Assembly: GCA_023663615.1 (NCBI GenBank)
Contig: JAMPHA010000001.1
Coordinates: forward strand, 62,001-126,000
Length of the DNA stretch: 64,000 nt
Direction: 5' to 3'
Source: DLAJ01 sp023663615
Lineage (GTDB): Bacteria; Bacillota; Clostridia; Lachnospirales; Lachnospiraceae
Shown here: positions 27,529-35,616 of the stretch, one piece after another
Position numbering within the stretch: the stretch's first letter is position 1
Layout: each line of letters opens with the position of its first letter
The notes under the pieces: model-generated
The model's input: only the letters and a program-made list of their open reading frames with translations
Told to the model about the DNA's origin: nothing
Databases searched by the model: none
Made by a program: the position numbers and the translations under genes

Positions 27529-28585
27529 GCTTTTGAAATGGTCGGGAGTCATCGGCAGCTTATTGATGGCTCTGGCGATCGCGGGTATGCTTGTTTATTC
27601 TTTCAAAAAACCATTGATCTATGTGCGGGCAGAGGGCAGCGAACAGACGCAGGACCACAGGACGCAGACGGGGCAGGTCGTTTTTGAGGAACTCGTGCCG
27701 ACAGTCAGGGAGGATGCGGATGACCTTTGCATTCCGGTCGCTTCGGGCGTGACGCAGGAGGCGATTCATATTGATACCGATTATGTCAATCATATTATGA
27801 CGATCACCGTTGACGGCATGGGGACGGCGGACTTATCGGACGGCGTGTACGGAAACTTAAACGGCATCAACCGGATACAGGCAGCGGATTGGGAAGATCA
27901 GCTGATCCTGATGGTTTTGATGGAGGATAGCTACGAGTACGGCGCGATTTTAGAAAATCAAAAACTGCTGCTGAACTTGAAGATGCCGAGGGAACTTTAT
28001 GACCGCATTGTTGTGCTCGATGCCGGGCATGGCGGAACAGATACGGGGATCACGGTCAATGGCGTCACAGAAAGCGAACTCGTACTTGATGTTGCGGCAA
28101 GAGTGCGGGAGCTGCTTTTGGACGAGGGAATCCGCGTGTATATGACGCGGACGGATAAAGAAGATCCGGACGATGCGGCGCGTGTTTCTCTGGCGAACGG
28201 AATCCGGGCGGATATGTATATCTCGCTTCATCTTGCCGAAGGAGAGGATTACGGGATCGCCGCGCGCTATAACGGAACGTATTTTACGCCGGCGCTGACA
28301 AATGCCGAACTTGCCGATCAGCTCGTGCGCTGCACGGCGGAAGCGGTGAATAATCGGGGAATCGGCGTGTTTGAGATTGAAAAGAGCACGGAAAGCGGGC
28401 AGGAAGAAGAAAAGCCGGAGGAGGCGCTCGATCAGGCGCAGGTGCCGGCGGTTTATTTAGAGCTCGGCGCGCCGGGAAACAGCGATGAGGCGGCGCTGCT
28501 TCGCCGCGACGATTACAGACAGGATCTGGCAAGGGGGATCGCACAGGCGGTTCTTGCGGCGTATGGAGCGAAGCGGGAGCGCTAG
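27518..28585 (+). CDS. N-acetylmuramoyl-L-alanine amidase (Amidase_3), membrane-anchored
   Basis: 355 residues. An N-terminal membrane helix (residues 8-28), a region of about 120 residues I do not recognise (AMIN-like position), then the Amidase_3 domain with VVLDAGHGGTDTG (zinc His), SELVLDVAARVRELL, YISLHLAEG (second zinc ligand) and YLELGAPGNSDE (catalytic Glu region). Cuts the bond between MurNAc and the stem peptide in peptidoglycan. The final codons and the next 36 bp form a tandem duplication. Confidence 0.9.
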   Translation: MYHRLLKWSGVIGSLLMALAIAGMLVYSFKKPLIYVRAEGSEQTQDHRTQTGQVVFEELVPTVREDADDLCIPVASGVTQEAIHIDTDYVNHIMTITVDGMGTADLSDGVYGNLNGINRIQAADWEDQLILMVLMEDSYEYGAILENQKLLLNLKMPRELYDRIVVLDAGHGGTDTGITVNGVTESELVLDVAARVRELLLDEGIRVYMTRTDKEDPDDAARVSLANGIRADMYISLHLAEGEDYGIAARYNGTYFTPALTNAELADQLVRCTAEAVNNRGIGVFEIEKSTESGQEEEKPEEALDQAQVPAVYLELGAPGNSDEAALLRRDDYRQDLARGIAQAVLAAYGAKRER

Positions 28586-28625
28586 ACCGCAGCGGCGTAT
28601 GGAGCGAAGTGTGAGTGTTAAATCA
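28557..28625 (+). repeat. Tandem duplication of the amidase gene end
   Basis: GCGGCGTATGGAGCGAAG plus following bases occurs twice with a period of 35-36 bp; the first copy contains the amidase stop codon, the second lies in the gap. Confidence 0.75.
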
Positions 28626-28644
28626 ACGAAAGAGAGTGTATAAA

Positions 28645-29262
28645 ATGCCGACGATCATTTTTGCAACCGGGAACGAAGATAAGATGAAAGAAATCCGTAT
28701 GATTCTGGGCGGCATGGGCGCGGAGATCCTGTCCATGAAAGAGGCGGGGATCGCGGTCGATGTGGAAGAGAACGGGACAAGCTTTGCGGAAAATGCGCGC
28801 ATTAAGGCAATGGCAGTCGCCGAACGCGCGCGGGCGCTTTCCATGGACGCCGTTGTCGTGGCGGACGATTCGGGACTGGAGATCGATTATCTGGGCGGAG
28901 AGCCCGGCATTTATTCGGCGCGGTATATGGGGGAGACGACGCCGTACGCGGTCAAAAATCAGAACCTGATCGACCGGCTTTCCGGCGTGCCGGATAAGCA
29001 GCGGACCGCGCGTTTCGTATGCGCGATCGCGGCAGTGCTGCCAAACGGAGAATGCATGGAGACCAGGGGCGTCATGGAAGGCAGGATCGGTTACGCCGAG
29101 AGCGGAGGAAACGGATTCGGCTATGATCCGATCTTTATTTTGCCGAAATACGGGTGCACGACGGCGGATCTTGATCCTGAGGTAAAAAATGAGGAGAGTC
29201 ATCGCGGGAAAGCGCTGCGTGCGCTGCGGGAGAAATTGCAGACGGAACGGACGGGACGTTAA
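28645..29262 (+). CDS. rdgB: XTP/dITP diphosphatase (RdgB/HAM1)
   Basis: 205 residues from the ATG at 28645. Hydrolyses non-canonical purine nucleoside triphosphates to keep them out of DNA and RNA. Family motifs: FATGNEDKMKEIRMIL at the N-terminus, VVVADDSGLEIDYLGGEPGI with the catalytic Asp, and GNGFGYDPIF. The C-terminal motif (NEESHRGKALRALRE) shows the usual S-H-R. It follows the amidase by about 60 bp and precedes the phosphodiesterase on the same strand, a common trio in Lachnospiraceae. Confidence 0.96.
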   Translation: MPTIIFATGNEDKMKEIRMILGGMGAEILSMKEAGIAVDVEENGTSFAENARIKAMAVAERARALSMDAVVVADDSGLEIDYLGGEPGIYSARYMGETTPYAVKNQNLIDRLSGVPDKQRTARFVCAIAAVLPNGECMETRGVMEGRIGYAESGGNGFGYDPIFILPKYGCTTADLDPEVKNEESHRGKALRALREKLQTERTGR

Positions 29263-29350
29263 CGTAAAGGATAACGGTTTTCCGGCGCAGGAACCGTGAC
29301 GGAAGAAAACGGTCATGAGCGGGAAATGTGGTCATGCTATGGGGGAAAAT

Positions 29351-29830
29351 ATGCGAATACTGATCGTGAGCGATACGCATAGAAAAAACGAAAATTTTTT
29401 GGAGGTGGTCCGCAGGGAAAAGCCGCTTGACCTGCTCATTCACTGCGGGGATGTGGAAGGGAGCGAATATATTGTCAGCGAGGCGGCGGAGTGCCCGGCA
29501 TATATTGTGATGGGAAACAATGATTTTTTTTCCGATCTGCCGAGGGAAGTCGTGTGCGACATTGGTTCCTATCATGTGTGGATCACGCACGGGCACAATT
29601 ATTATGTGTCCATGGGAAACGAGACGATCAAGAAAGTCGCAAAACAGCGCGGGATGGACATTGTGATGTACGGTCATTCGCATAAGCCGGTTGTGGACAT
29701 GGACGACGGGGTGATCGCGGTCAATCCGGGAAGTCTGTCCTATCCGCGCCAGTATGACAGAAAACCTTCCTATATTCTGATGGAGCTGGATGGGGACGGG
29801 AAGGCGCATTTTGAGATTCGCTATGTGTAA
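29351..29830 (+). CDS. Metallophosphoesterase, YfcE/MJ0936 family
   Basis: 159 residues, ATG at 29351 after GGGGGAAAA. All phosphoesterase motifs are present: IVSDTHRK, LIHCGDVEG, VMGNNDF, ITHGHNY and YGHSHKP. Two-metal phosphodiesterase of unknown physiological substrate; located next to rdgB. Confidence 0.95.
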   Translation: MRILIVSDTHRKNENFLEVVRREKPLDLLIHCGDVEGSEYIVSEAAECPAYIVMGNNDFFSDLPREVVCDIGSYHVWITHGHNYYVSMGNETIKKVAKQRGMDIVMYGHSHKPVVDMDDGVIAVNPGSLSYPRQYDRKPSYILMELDGDGKAHFEIRYV

Positions 29831-29873
29831 GCGCGCAGGGGGTTCCGGAGGGAGCGGGGGCTGTGATTAGCGG

Positions 29874-29902
29874 TTGACAGGTCCGCCGCTTTTCCTTATA
29901 AT
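29874..29902 (+). promoter_or_regulatory. Consensus promoter of tRNA-Pro
   Basis: TTGACA (29874-29879), 17 bp, TATAAT (29897-29902): a perfect sigma-A promoter. Confidence 0.92.
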
Positions 29903-29923
29903 ACATTTGTTATGATTGTTTTA

Positions 29924-29998
29924 CGGGGTGTGGCTCAGCTTGGCTAGAGCGCCTGGTTTGGGACCAGGAGGCCGCAGGTTCGAATCCTGTCACCCCGA
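29924..29998 (+). tRNA. tRNA-Pro (anticodon TGG)
   Basis: Acceptor CGGGGTG/CACCCCG; anticodon stem CCTGG/CCAGG with loop TTTGGGA gives TGG. CCA is not encoded. Confidence 0.95.
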
Positions 29999-30228
29999 TT
30001 TGAAAAAAGCTTTTCGTTATACTTTTCTGTTGCAGGTTTAAGAACAAGGATCACATTATGATACGTTTCTTTTATCTCTTGTTTTTTCTATTTTGCCATC
30101 CACGCGTGACATAACATGAAAACAGCCTTGAATCCTGTCGGGCGGTCAAAAAACTGGATAATGTACTTAACTGGAGAACCGAAGGGGCGATACGTCAGCC
30201 GCTGAGTTTTTGAAGGAGGCTGGTGCCA

Positions 30229-30318
30229 ATGGTTACATATGAAGGACTTTTTTCATTTGTGATTATGCTTTGCGCTGTTATAACTCTTGTTATGCGTATC
30301 TATAAACGCAAAAAGTAG
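30229..30318 (+). CDS. Putative holin-like toxin, 29 residues (type I toxin-antitoxin family)
   Basis: ATG after GAAGGAGG. The product MVTYEGLFSFVIMLCAVITL plus VMRIYKRKK has one membrane helix and a basic tail, matching the putative holin-like toxin family (Hol_Tox) of Firmicutes, small membrane toxins controlled by an antisense RNA. A convergent promoter lies 100-120 bp downstream on the other strand, and a hairpin (AGCGCC/GGCGCT with T runs on both strands) follows the stop. It sits between tRNA-Pro and a GNAT gene. Confidence 0.8.
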   Translation: MVTYEGLFSFVIMLCAVITLVMRIYKRKK

Positions 30319-30407
30319 CGCCCTCGCTCTGGTAAAGTAAGGCGCTGCTTTTTGTAACAAATTGCTTACCGGCGGCTAGGCGCTATCTAGCTTTCGGTTC
30401 TCTTGTT
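30312..30407 (-). ncRNA. Candidate antisense RNA of the holin-like toxin
   Basis: A consensus promoter on the complement (TTGACA at 30436-30441, TATAAT at 30414-30419, 16-bp spacer) would start a transcript near 30407 that runs to the shared hairpin at 30317-30353 and ends in the T run on that strand, overlapping the toxin mRNA 3' end. This is the arrangement of Fst/TxpA-type loci. Length about 95 nt is inferred. Confidence 0.6.
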
Positions 30408-30413
30408 AAGTAC

Positions 30414-30441
30414 ATTATACTTAATTGGATGCGATTGTCAA
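30414..30441 (-). promoter_or_regulatory. Promoter of the candidate antisense RNA
   Basis: TTGACA, 16-bp spacer, TATAAT on the minus strand, both hexamers perfect. Confidence 0.8.
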
Positions 30442-30480
30442 ATAGAATTTGTCAGATTCCCTTTCAGAATTGCGTACCCA

Positions 30481-30563
30481 CCGGAAAATATGCTATAATT
30501 ACGGAAAAATGAAAACGGAAAAACTTTCGATGTATGGATTCGTTCAATAGGCATATTTTCCGG
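30481..30563 (+). promoter_or_regulatory. GNAT promoter flanked by a 13-bp inverted repeat
   Basis: CCGGAAAATATGC (30481-30493) is repeated inverted at 30551-30563. TATAAT (30494-30499) follows the left arm directly, with a weak TTGCGT at -35. The right arm ends just before the ribosome binding site. Confidence 0.5.
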
Positions 30564-30574
30564 AAAGGACCTCC

Positions 30575-31027
30575 ATGATATTTGAAATCTTAAGTTCCCA
30601 AAATATAGAAGACTATCTTGCGTATTTGAAAATTGCAATGAGTGAAGAACCGGAGCAGATGATGGCGGAACAGATCGATGAGCAGGGAATCAGAGATCGG
30701 ATTTCCGATCCTTTTTTTAACAGGACGACGTCCATTCTCGCAAAAGAGGACGGGAAGGTCGTCGGGCGGATCGAGTACCATTTTTATGGCTGTATGCAGG
30801 ACGGCTACCGCATGGCGTATGTGGACTGGGTTTATGTCCTAAAGTCCTACAGGCGCAGAGGGATCGCGCGCAGACTGTTTGCCGAGCTCGAAAAGGATTG
30901 TGTGAAACATCATATCGATCAGTATTATCTGATCCGCGCGGCCAATGAGGAGGCGGACAGATTTTACAAAAAGTTTGAACATGCAGAGCGGAGCGAGGCG
31001 CCGATCCTGCGAAATTATCTGGGTTGA
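30575..31027 (+). CDS. GNAT family N-acetyltransferase
   Basis: 150 residues after GGAAAGGACC. GNAT fold with motif A VYVLKSYRRRGIARRLFAEL for acetyl-CoA binding and a C-terminal YLIRAANEEADRFYKKFEHA motif. Substrate unknown. Confidence 0.9.
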   Translation: MIFEILSSQNIEDYLAYLKIAMSEEPEQMMAEQIDEQGIRDRISDPFFNRTTSILAKEDGKVVGRIEYHFYGCMQDGYRMAYVDWVYVLKSYRRRGIARRLFAELEKDCVKHHIDQYYLIRAANEEADRFYKKFEHAERSEAPILRNYLG

Positions 31028-31068
31028 CAGGCGTTCGGACAGCGCATAGCGCGCAGGGGAGGAAAGGA

Positions 31069-31394
31069 TCACAGCGCCTCGTCAGCCGCGCGCAGGTTGA
31101 TCAGGGAAAGAATCTGGTTCTGCATGTCGGCGACCGTTTCTATCCGGACTCTGCCGATCTTATTTCTTGTCATTTCATAATCTATATCGGGGAACAAGCG
31201 CTCCGCGAAGCGGTTCGTTTCGGGAGACGCTCCCATGAGCGCAGTCACATTTCAATGTCGGGGAGCGTCGCTCCCGTCTCCCATTTAGAAACTGCCTGCC
31301 GTGACAGATCCAGCCGCGCAGCCAGTTCTTCCTGCGTGTAATGATGAATCTTGCGCAGATATTGTAAATATTCCGCAATGACTGTCGTATTCAT
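31069..31394 (-). pseudogene. XRE family regulator, disrupted
   Basis: Starts well (AGGAGGG before the ATG at 31394) with a helix-turn-helix TQEELAARLDLSRQAVSKWE, then a TGA after residue 49 (31245-31247). The rest of a typical protein of this kind reappears in another frame (RFAERLFPDIDYEMTRNKIG onward) and stops at 31069-31071. Between the parts lies an inverted duplication of GGGAGACGCTCCC-like sequence, and the linker normally found there is missing. Confidence 0.75.
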
Positions 31395-31467
31395 ATCGGA
31401 TTTCCCTCCTTATATATATGGCACGTTTCGCGAATGCCCATGCTCAATTGTAATTTTCAAGGTTATA

Positions 31468-31545
31468 GATTGAAAAATCAAAGATTTTTCAATCGCGAGA
31501 TTTGTGCTGACGCCCAAACTCGCAGGTTTGCGTCAGCATGGATCA
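31468..31545 (+). repeat. GATTGAAAAATC dispersed element, long copy
   Basis: GATTGAAAAATC-aaa-GATTTTTCAATC hairpin, then a second hairpin TGCTGACGC/GCGTCAGCA enclosing CCAAACTCGCAGG. The second part recurs at 38394-38450 and the first at 50754-50775. Confidence 0.75.
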
Positions 31546-31704
31546 TAAATATAATATGACATAAAAACAGAAGAATCAAGAATCTGTCGGGAGCAAAAAA
31601 GCAAACGGCGGTTGCGGCGTGCCGCCTTCGAAGGGCCGCTTCTCGGTTCAGAATCCCAGTTGTTGAGGGGAAAAAATCATGATATAATGTCCGCAAAGTG
31701 CAGA

Positions 31705-31767
31705 GTCAAGTGACCAAAGAAACAGATGCCGGGCTTGCTCGGGCAGATGTTTCTTTGGTCATTTGAC
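31705..31767. repeat. Long imperfect hairpin upstream of the PocR kinase
   Basis: 26-base arms (31705-31730 and 31742-31767) pair except for a two-base mismatch and one wobble; the core is TGACCAAAGAAACA. A TATAAT-like sequence lies 20 bp before it. The rest of 31395-31887 holds only such elements and an extended -10 (TGATATAAT, 31830-31838) for the kinase gene. Confidence 0.7.
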
Positions 31768-31829
31768 GAGCGAAGCGAACCCGAAAAATCAAAGATTTTT
31801 CGGGTCTCTGCCCGAAACTTGCAGATTCA

Positions 31830-31838
31830 TGATATAAT
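31830..31838 (+). promoter_or_regulatory. Extended -10 promoter of the PocR kinase
   Basis: TGATATAAT without a good -35; directly follows an element with the hairpin CCCGAAAAATC/GATTTTTCGGG. Confidence 0.55.
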
Positions 31839-31887
31839 GAGCGCAAGCTTACATAATAGAAGATGATCAGATGAGGGGGATGCCTAT

Positions 31888-34584
31888 ATGGAGCAGATAC
31901 GATTGACAGACCTTTTTGATTTAGAGACTCTTCAAAGGATGCAGGATACGTTTTCAAACGCCCTTGGAATCTCGACGGGGATTTCCGATGAGAACGGCGT
32001 GGCGTTGACGGAGCATATTTCGGACTGCGAATTTTGTTACAAATATACGAAAGGCTCGGCGGAGGGGCTGAGGCGGTGTCAGCTCTGCGATAAGCAGGGC
32101 GCGGAGCAGGCGATGAAAAACGGAGGGACGAAGCTGTATACCTGCCATGCGGGGTTACAGGATTTCGCGGTGCCGATCAGTGTGGACGGGAAGTGCATCG
32201 GAAGTATTCTGGGCGGGCAGGTCTTGCTGGATCCGCTGTCGGAGGAACAGGTCAGGGCATATGCGGAGGAATTGGGTATCCCTCCTGAGGAGTATGCCGC
32301 CGCGGCAAAGAAGATACCGATCCTGTCCGAAGAAAAGATGAAGAGCACGATCGACTTTTTGTGCAATACGGCAAATCTGCTCTTCCAGATGGCGTACGAG
32401 CGCTATAAGACCATGCAGATGAACAGCGCGATCGAGCGGGAAGCGCACATGAAATCTGACTTTTTGGCGAACATGAGCCACGAGATCCGCACGCCGATGA
32501 ATGCGGTAATCGGCATGGCGGAAATGGCGCTGAGGGAGGATCTGCCGCCCGCGGCAAGAGAGTATATTAAGCAGATCATGGCTTCGGGGAAAACGCTGCT
32601 CGCCATCATCAATGATATTCTTGATTTTTCTAAGATCGAGTCGGGAAAAATGGACATCAATTTAGCGGAGTATGAGCCGTTTTCCATCGTCAAGGATGTG
32701 ACGAACGTGATCATGACCAGGATCGGGGATAAAAAACTGGAATTTTTGGTGGATGTCGCGCCCGATATTCCGAGACAATTGATGGGCGACAGCATCCGCA
32801 TCCGCCAGATCATCATCAACCTGACCAACAATGCGGTCAAGTTCACAAAGGAAGGTTACGTGTATCTTTCCATCGGCTATGAGAAAAAATCCGAGCGTGA
32901 GATCGTGCTGAAAGTCGTGGTAGAGGATACGGGAATCGGAATTAAAAAAGAAGATATGGGGAGACTGTTCCGCTCATTCCAGCAGTTGGACAGCAAAAGG
33001 AACCGGAATGTGGAGGGAACCGGTCTGGGACTTGCGATCTCCAAGCAATTGATCAGTCTGATGAACGGGCGGATCTGGGTGGAGAGCGAATATGAAAAGG
33101 GAAGCCGTTTTTCTTTTGAAATACCGCAGTTCGTGGTCAACGATATGCCGTCGGTGGAGGTCGAAGAGAAAAATTCCAAGGCGGCGGGATTGTTCTGCAC
33201 GAACAAATATGCGCGGGCTCATATGAAAAAAATGCTGGAGCAGCTGCATGTGGAATGTCTGATCGTGGAGAGCCGTCAGGACTTAAAACGCCTGGAGGAG
33301 CGGAACGCGGAATTTTTCTTTATCGAGCTGGGCGACAACCATTACGCGTCCATCACTTACGATTATATGACGTCGCATCCGAGCACAACGGGAATCTGGA
33401 TCACCGGCTTCGGCGAGCGGATCAAGCCGTTTCAGGAAAATGTGATCGCGGTCACGAAGCCGCTTCACATCATGGAGATGGCGAGGATACTGGCGCATGA
33501 GGACTTATATGACGACAGGGACGATTCGGAGGAGAATTTTGAGTTTATCGCGCCGGAGGCGGAAATCCTCATCGTGGACGACAATGCGCCGAATCTCATG
33601 GTGGCGGAAGGCATCCTAGCGCCGCTGCAAATGAAAATCGACACGGCGTCCAGCGGAAAACTGGCGCTTGAGATGATAGAAAAGAAGCATTATGACCTGA
33701 TCTTTATGGATCACATGATGCCGGAGCTGGACGGGATCGAGACGACGCGTATCATCCGCCGGTTTCATGAGGAATACGATGACGTCCCGATCATCGCGCT
33801 GACGGCGAATGTGATGGAAGAGATGCAGGCGATGTTTCTGGTGGAAGGCATGAATGATTTCGTGGCAAAACCCATAGAATTAAAGGTCATTGTCGCGAAG
33901 CTCAAACAGTGGCTGCCGCCAAAGAAGATCAAACGGATTGAGAGCGAAGGCGAAACAGAGGGGCAGAAGCAGGAGCGGCTTAAGCAGATCGCGGCAAAGA
34001 TCGTCATTCCGAAGCTGGACGTGGCGTCGGCGATCAGACTGGCGGGAAGCGAGAGTCTGTTCTGGCAGATCTTGCGCGAGTATGCAAAAAGCATACCGAA
34101 AAAAGCAAAACTGCTCCGCCAGCATTTCGAAGAAGAAAACCTGAAAGGATATACGATCGAGGCGCATGCGCTCAAAAGTTTTTCCAGACAGGTGGGAGCT
34201 TCGGAATTATCGGAACTGGCGGCGCAGATGGAGAAGGCGGGAAACCAAAACGACGTCGAATTTATCCGGGCGCATCACGAAGAAATGCTGCAGCAATATG
34301 AGGCGTACGGACCGGTGCTGGAGAATTATTTAGAATCGCCGGATAAGGCGGTAAAGGTCAAGGACGATTATGACGGCAAAGCTGCGTTAGAACTTTTGGA
34401 CCGGATGCAGGAAGCCATTGACAATCTGGATATGGACGCTATGGATAAGGTCGTAGAGCAGCTTTCGAAGATGACGCTGCCGGAGGGGCAGGAAACCTGT
34501 TTCGCGCAGATGCGGGAAGCGGTGGAAGGTCTGGATGTGGAAACTTGTGAAACAGTATTGACGCAGTGGAAAAGACTGCTGTGA
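31888..34584 (+). CDS. PocR-domain hybrid histidine kinase with receiver and HPt domains
   Basis: 898 residues, cytoplasmic, start after GAGGGGGATG. Order: PocR sensory domain (5-165; Cys motifs CEFCYKYT, RRCQLCDK and YTCHAGL), HisKA with the phosphorylated His in SHEIRTPMN (His198), HATPase (300-420; GTGLGLAISKQLI), a degenerate receiver-like stretch (430-540), a full receiver with Asp608 in FMDHMMPELDG, and an HPt domain with His760 in EAHALKSFSRQVG. PocR domains sense small ligands such as propanediol-type metabolites or bind metals; the ligand here is unknown. The double-receiver protein encoded next is the likely partner. Confidence 0.93.
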   Translation: MEQIRLTDLFDLETLQRMQDTFSNALGISTGISDENGVALTEHISDCEFCYKYTKGSAEGLRRCQLCDKQGAEQAMKNGGTKLYTCHAGLQDFAVPISVDGKCIGSILGGQVLLDPLSEEQVRAYAEELGIPPEEYAAAAKKIPILSEEKMKSTIDFLCNTANLLFQMAYERYKTMQMNSAIEREAHMKSDFLANMSHEIRTPMNAVIGMAEMALREDLPPAAREYIKQIMASGKTLLAIINDILDFSKIESGKMDINLAEYEPFSIVKDVTNVIMTRIGDKKLEFLVDVAPDIPRQLMGDSIRIRQIIINLTNNAVKFTKEGYVYLSIGYEKKSEREIVLKVVVEDTGIGIKKEDMGRLFRSFQQLDSKRNRNVEGTGLGLAISKQLISLMNGRIWVESEYEKGSRFSFEIPQFVVNDMPSVEVEEKNSKAAGLFCTNKYARAHMKKMLEQLHVECLIVESRQDLKRLEERNAEFFFIELGDNHYASITYDYMTSHPSTTGIWITGFGERIKPFQENVIAVTKPLHIMEMARILAHEDLYDDRDDSEENFEFIAPEAEILIVDDNAPNLMVAEGILAPLQMKIDTASSGKLALEMIEKKHYDLIFMDHMMPELDGIETTRIIRRFHEEYDDVPIIALTANVMEEMQAMFLVEGMNDFVAKPIELKVIVAKLKQWLPPKKIKRIESEGETEGQKQERLKQIAAKIVIPKLDVASAIRLAGSESLFWQILREYAKSIPKKAKLLRQHFEEENLKGYTIEAHALKSFSRQVGASELSELAAQMEKAGNQNDVEFIRAHHEEMLQQYEAYGPVLENYLESPDKAVKVKDDYDGKAALELLDRMQEAIDNLDMDAMDKVVEQLSKMTLPEGQETCFAQMREAVEGLDVETCETVLTQWKRLL

Positions 34585-34625
34585 TCAAAAATAGGATCAG
34601 CGTAACAGAGGGGAGAGACAGCGAT

Positions 34626-35603
34626 ATGTATAAAGTACTGCTTACGGGGAGTAACAGAACGATCATTAACGAGTTTTTTACTTATTTGGATGCCTATTTT
34701 GAATGCATGAGCACTTCGGACCGCTATGACGACATTGTCAATCATCTCAAGTATGTGCGTCCGGATATATTTGTCTATTGTCTTTTCAAAGAAAAACCGG
34801 ACGATCTGAAACGGTTTTCCAATATCGAGCGGCAGATCACGAGCCGCAATATTCCGCTCGCGATCGTGGGAGATTTTAACGATTGCAACGAATTTTCCCA
34901 AATGGTGCCGCAGATCGATCCGCTGGTGCTTCAAAAGCCGATCTCCATCCAGAACATTGCGGCGGCGATCATCGATCTGTTAAAAAAGAAGAAGACGGAA
35001 GAATCCGCCGTGGGAGAAAACGCGCCTGACATTGCGGCGGCGGGAGCAGGAGGCGCAATGGCGGCGGGAACGGCTGCACCGGGAGCAGGAGGCGCAATGG
35101 CGGCGGGAACGGCGGTGCCGGGAGCAGGAAGCGCAGTGCCGCAGGGCACGGCGGCGGGAGCAGGAGGCGCAGTGCCGCAAGGCGCGGCAGGCACAGCGGC
35201 TTCTGACGGGGATCATGCGGCTTCGCCGCAGGCGATTCGTCACAAAAAGCACATCTTGATCGTGGACGATGACAGCAGAGTCCTGCGGATGCTCAAAGGG
35301 TATCTGGCGGAGCGCTATGAGCTTGCCACCGCGATCAACGGCAGGGTGGCGCTGAAATTTCTGGAGACGAAAGAGACCGATCTGGTATTGCTGGATTATG
35401 AGATGCCGGAGGAAAACGGGGCGGCCGTATTGGAGAAGATCCGCGCCAATGAAAAGACGAAAAAACTGCCGGTTGTTTTTTTGACGGGCGTGACCGAGGG
35501 AAATAAGATCAAGGAAGTGCTGGCATTAAAGCCGCAGGGGTATCTGTTGAAGCCGGTTGATATGGAGAAAGTTTCCTCGACGATCAAGGGAATTTTGGGG
35601 TAA
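34626..35603 (+). CDS. Protein with degenerate and functional receiver domains joined by a repeat linker
   Basis: 325 residues from the ATG at 34626 (site GGGGAGAG). Residues 1-120 look like a receiver fold without clear acidic pocket (LLTGSNRTIINEFFTYLDAY). Residues 136-195 are 13-residue Gly/Ala/Pro repeats. Residues 203-325 are a true receiver: ILIVDDDSRVLRML, Asp257 in LVLLDYEMPEENG, and the switch Thr/Lys in VVFLTGV and LLKPVD. No output domain, so it probably relays phosphate or interacts directly with targets of the kinase upstream, 41 bp away. Confidence 0.85.
   Translation: MYKVLLTGSNRTIINEFFTYLDAYFECMSTSDRYDDIVNHLKYVRPDIFVYCLFKEKPDDLKRFSNIERQITSRNIPLAIVGDFNDCNEFSQMVPQIDPLVLQKPISIQNIAAAIIDLLKKKKTEESAVGENAPDIAAAGAGGAMAAGTAAPGAGGAMAAGTAVPGAGSAVPQGTAAGAGGAVPQGAAGTAASDGDHAASPQAIRHKKHILIVDDDSRVLRMLKGYLAERYELATAINGRVALKFLETKETDLVLLDYEMPEENGAAVLEKIRANEKTKKLPVVFLTGVTEGNKIKEVLALKPQGYLLKPVDMEKVSSTIKGILG
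35037..35200 (+). repeat. 39-bp minisatellite encoding the receiver linker
   Basis: About four in-frame 39-bp units with the core GGAGCAGGAGGCGCAATGGC. Confidence 0.85.
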
Positions 35604-35616
35604 GGGAGCAGGAAAA

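Larger units (their letters stand above)
30159..30419. repeat. Inverted repeat flanking the small toxin locus
   Basis: TAATGTACTTAAC followed by GAGAACCGAA occurs at about 30159-30183 and, inverted, at about 30394-30419; similarity continues inward for roughly 20 more bases. The arms bracket the 29-codon gene. Confidence 0.75.
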
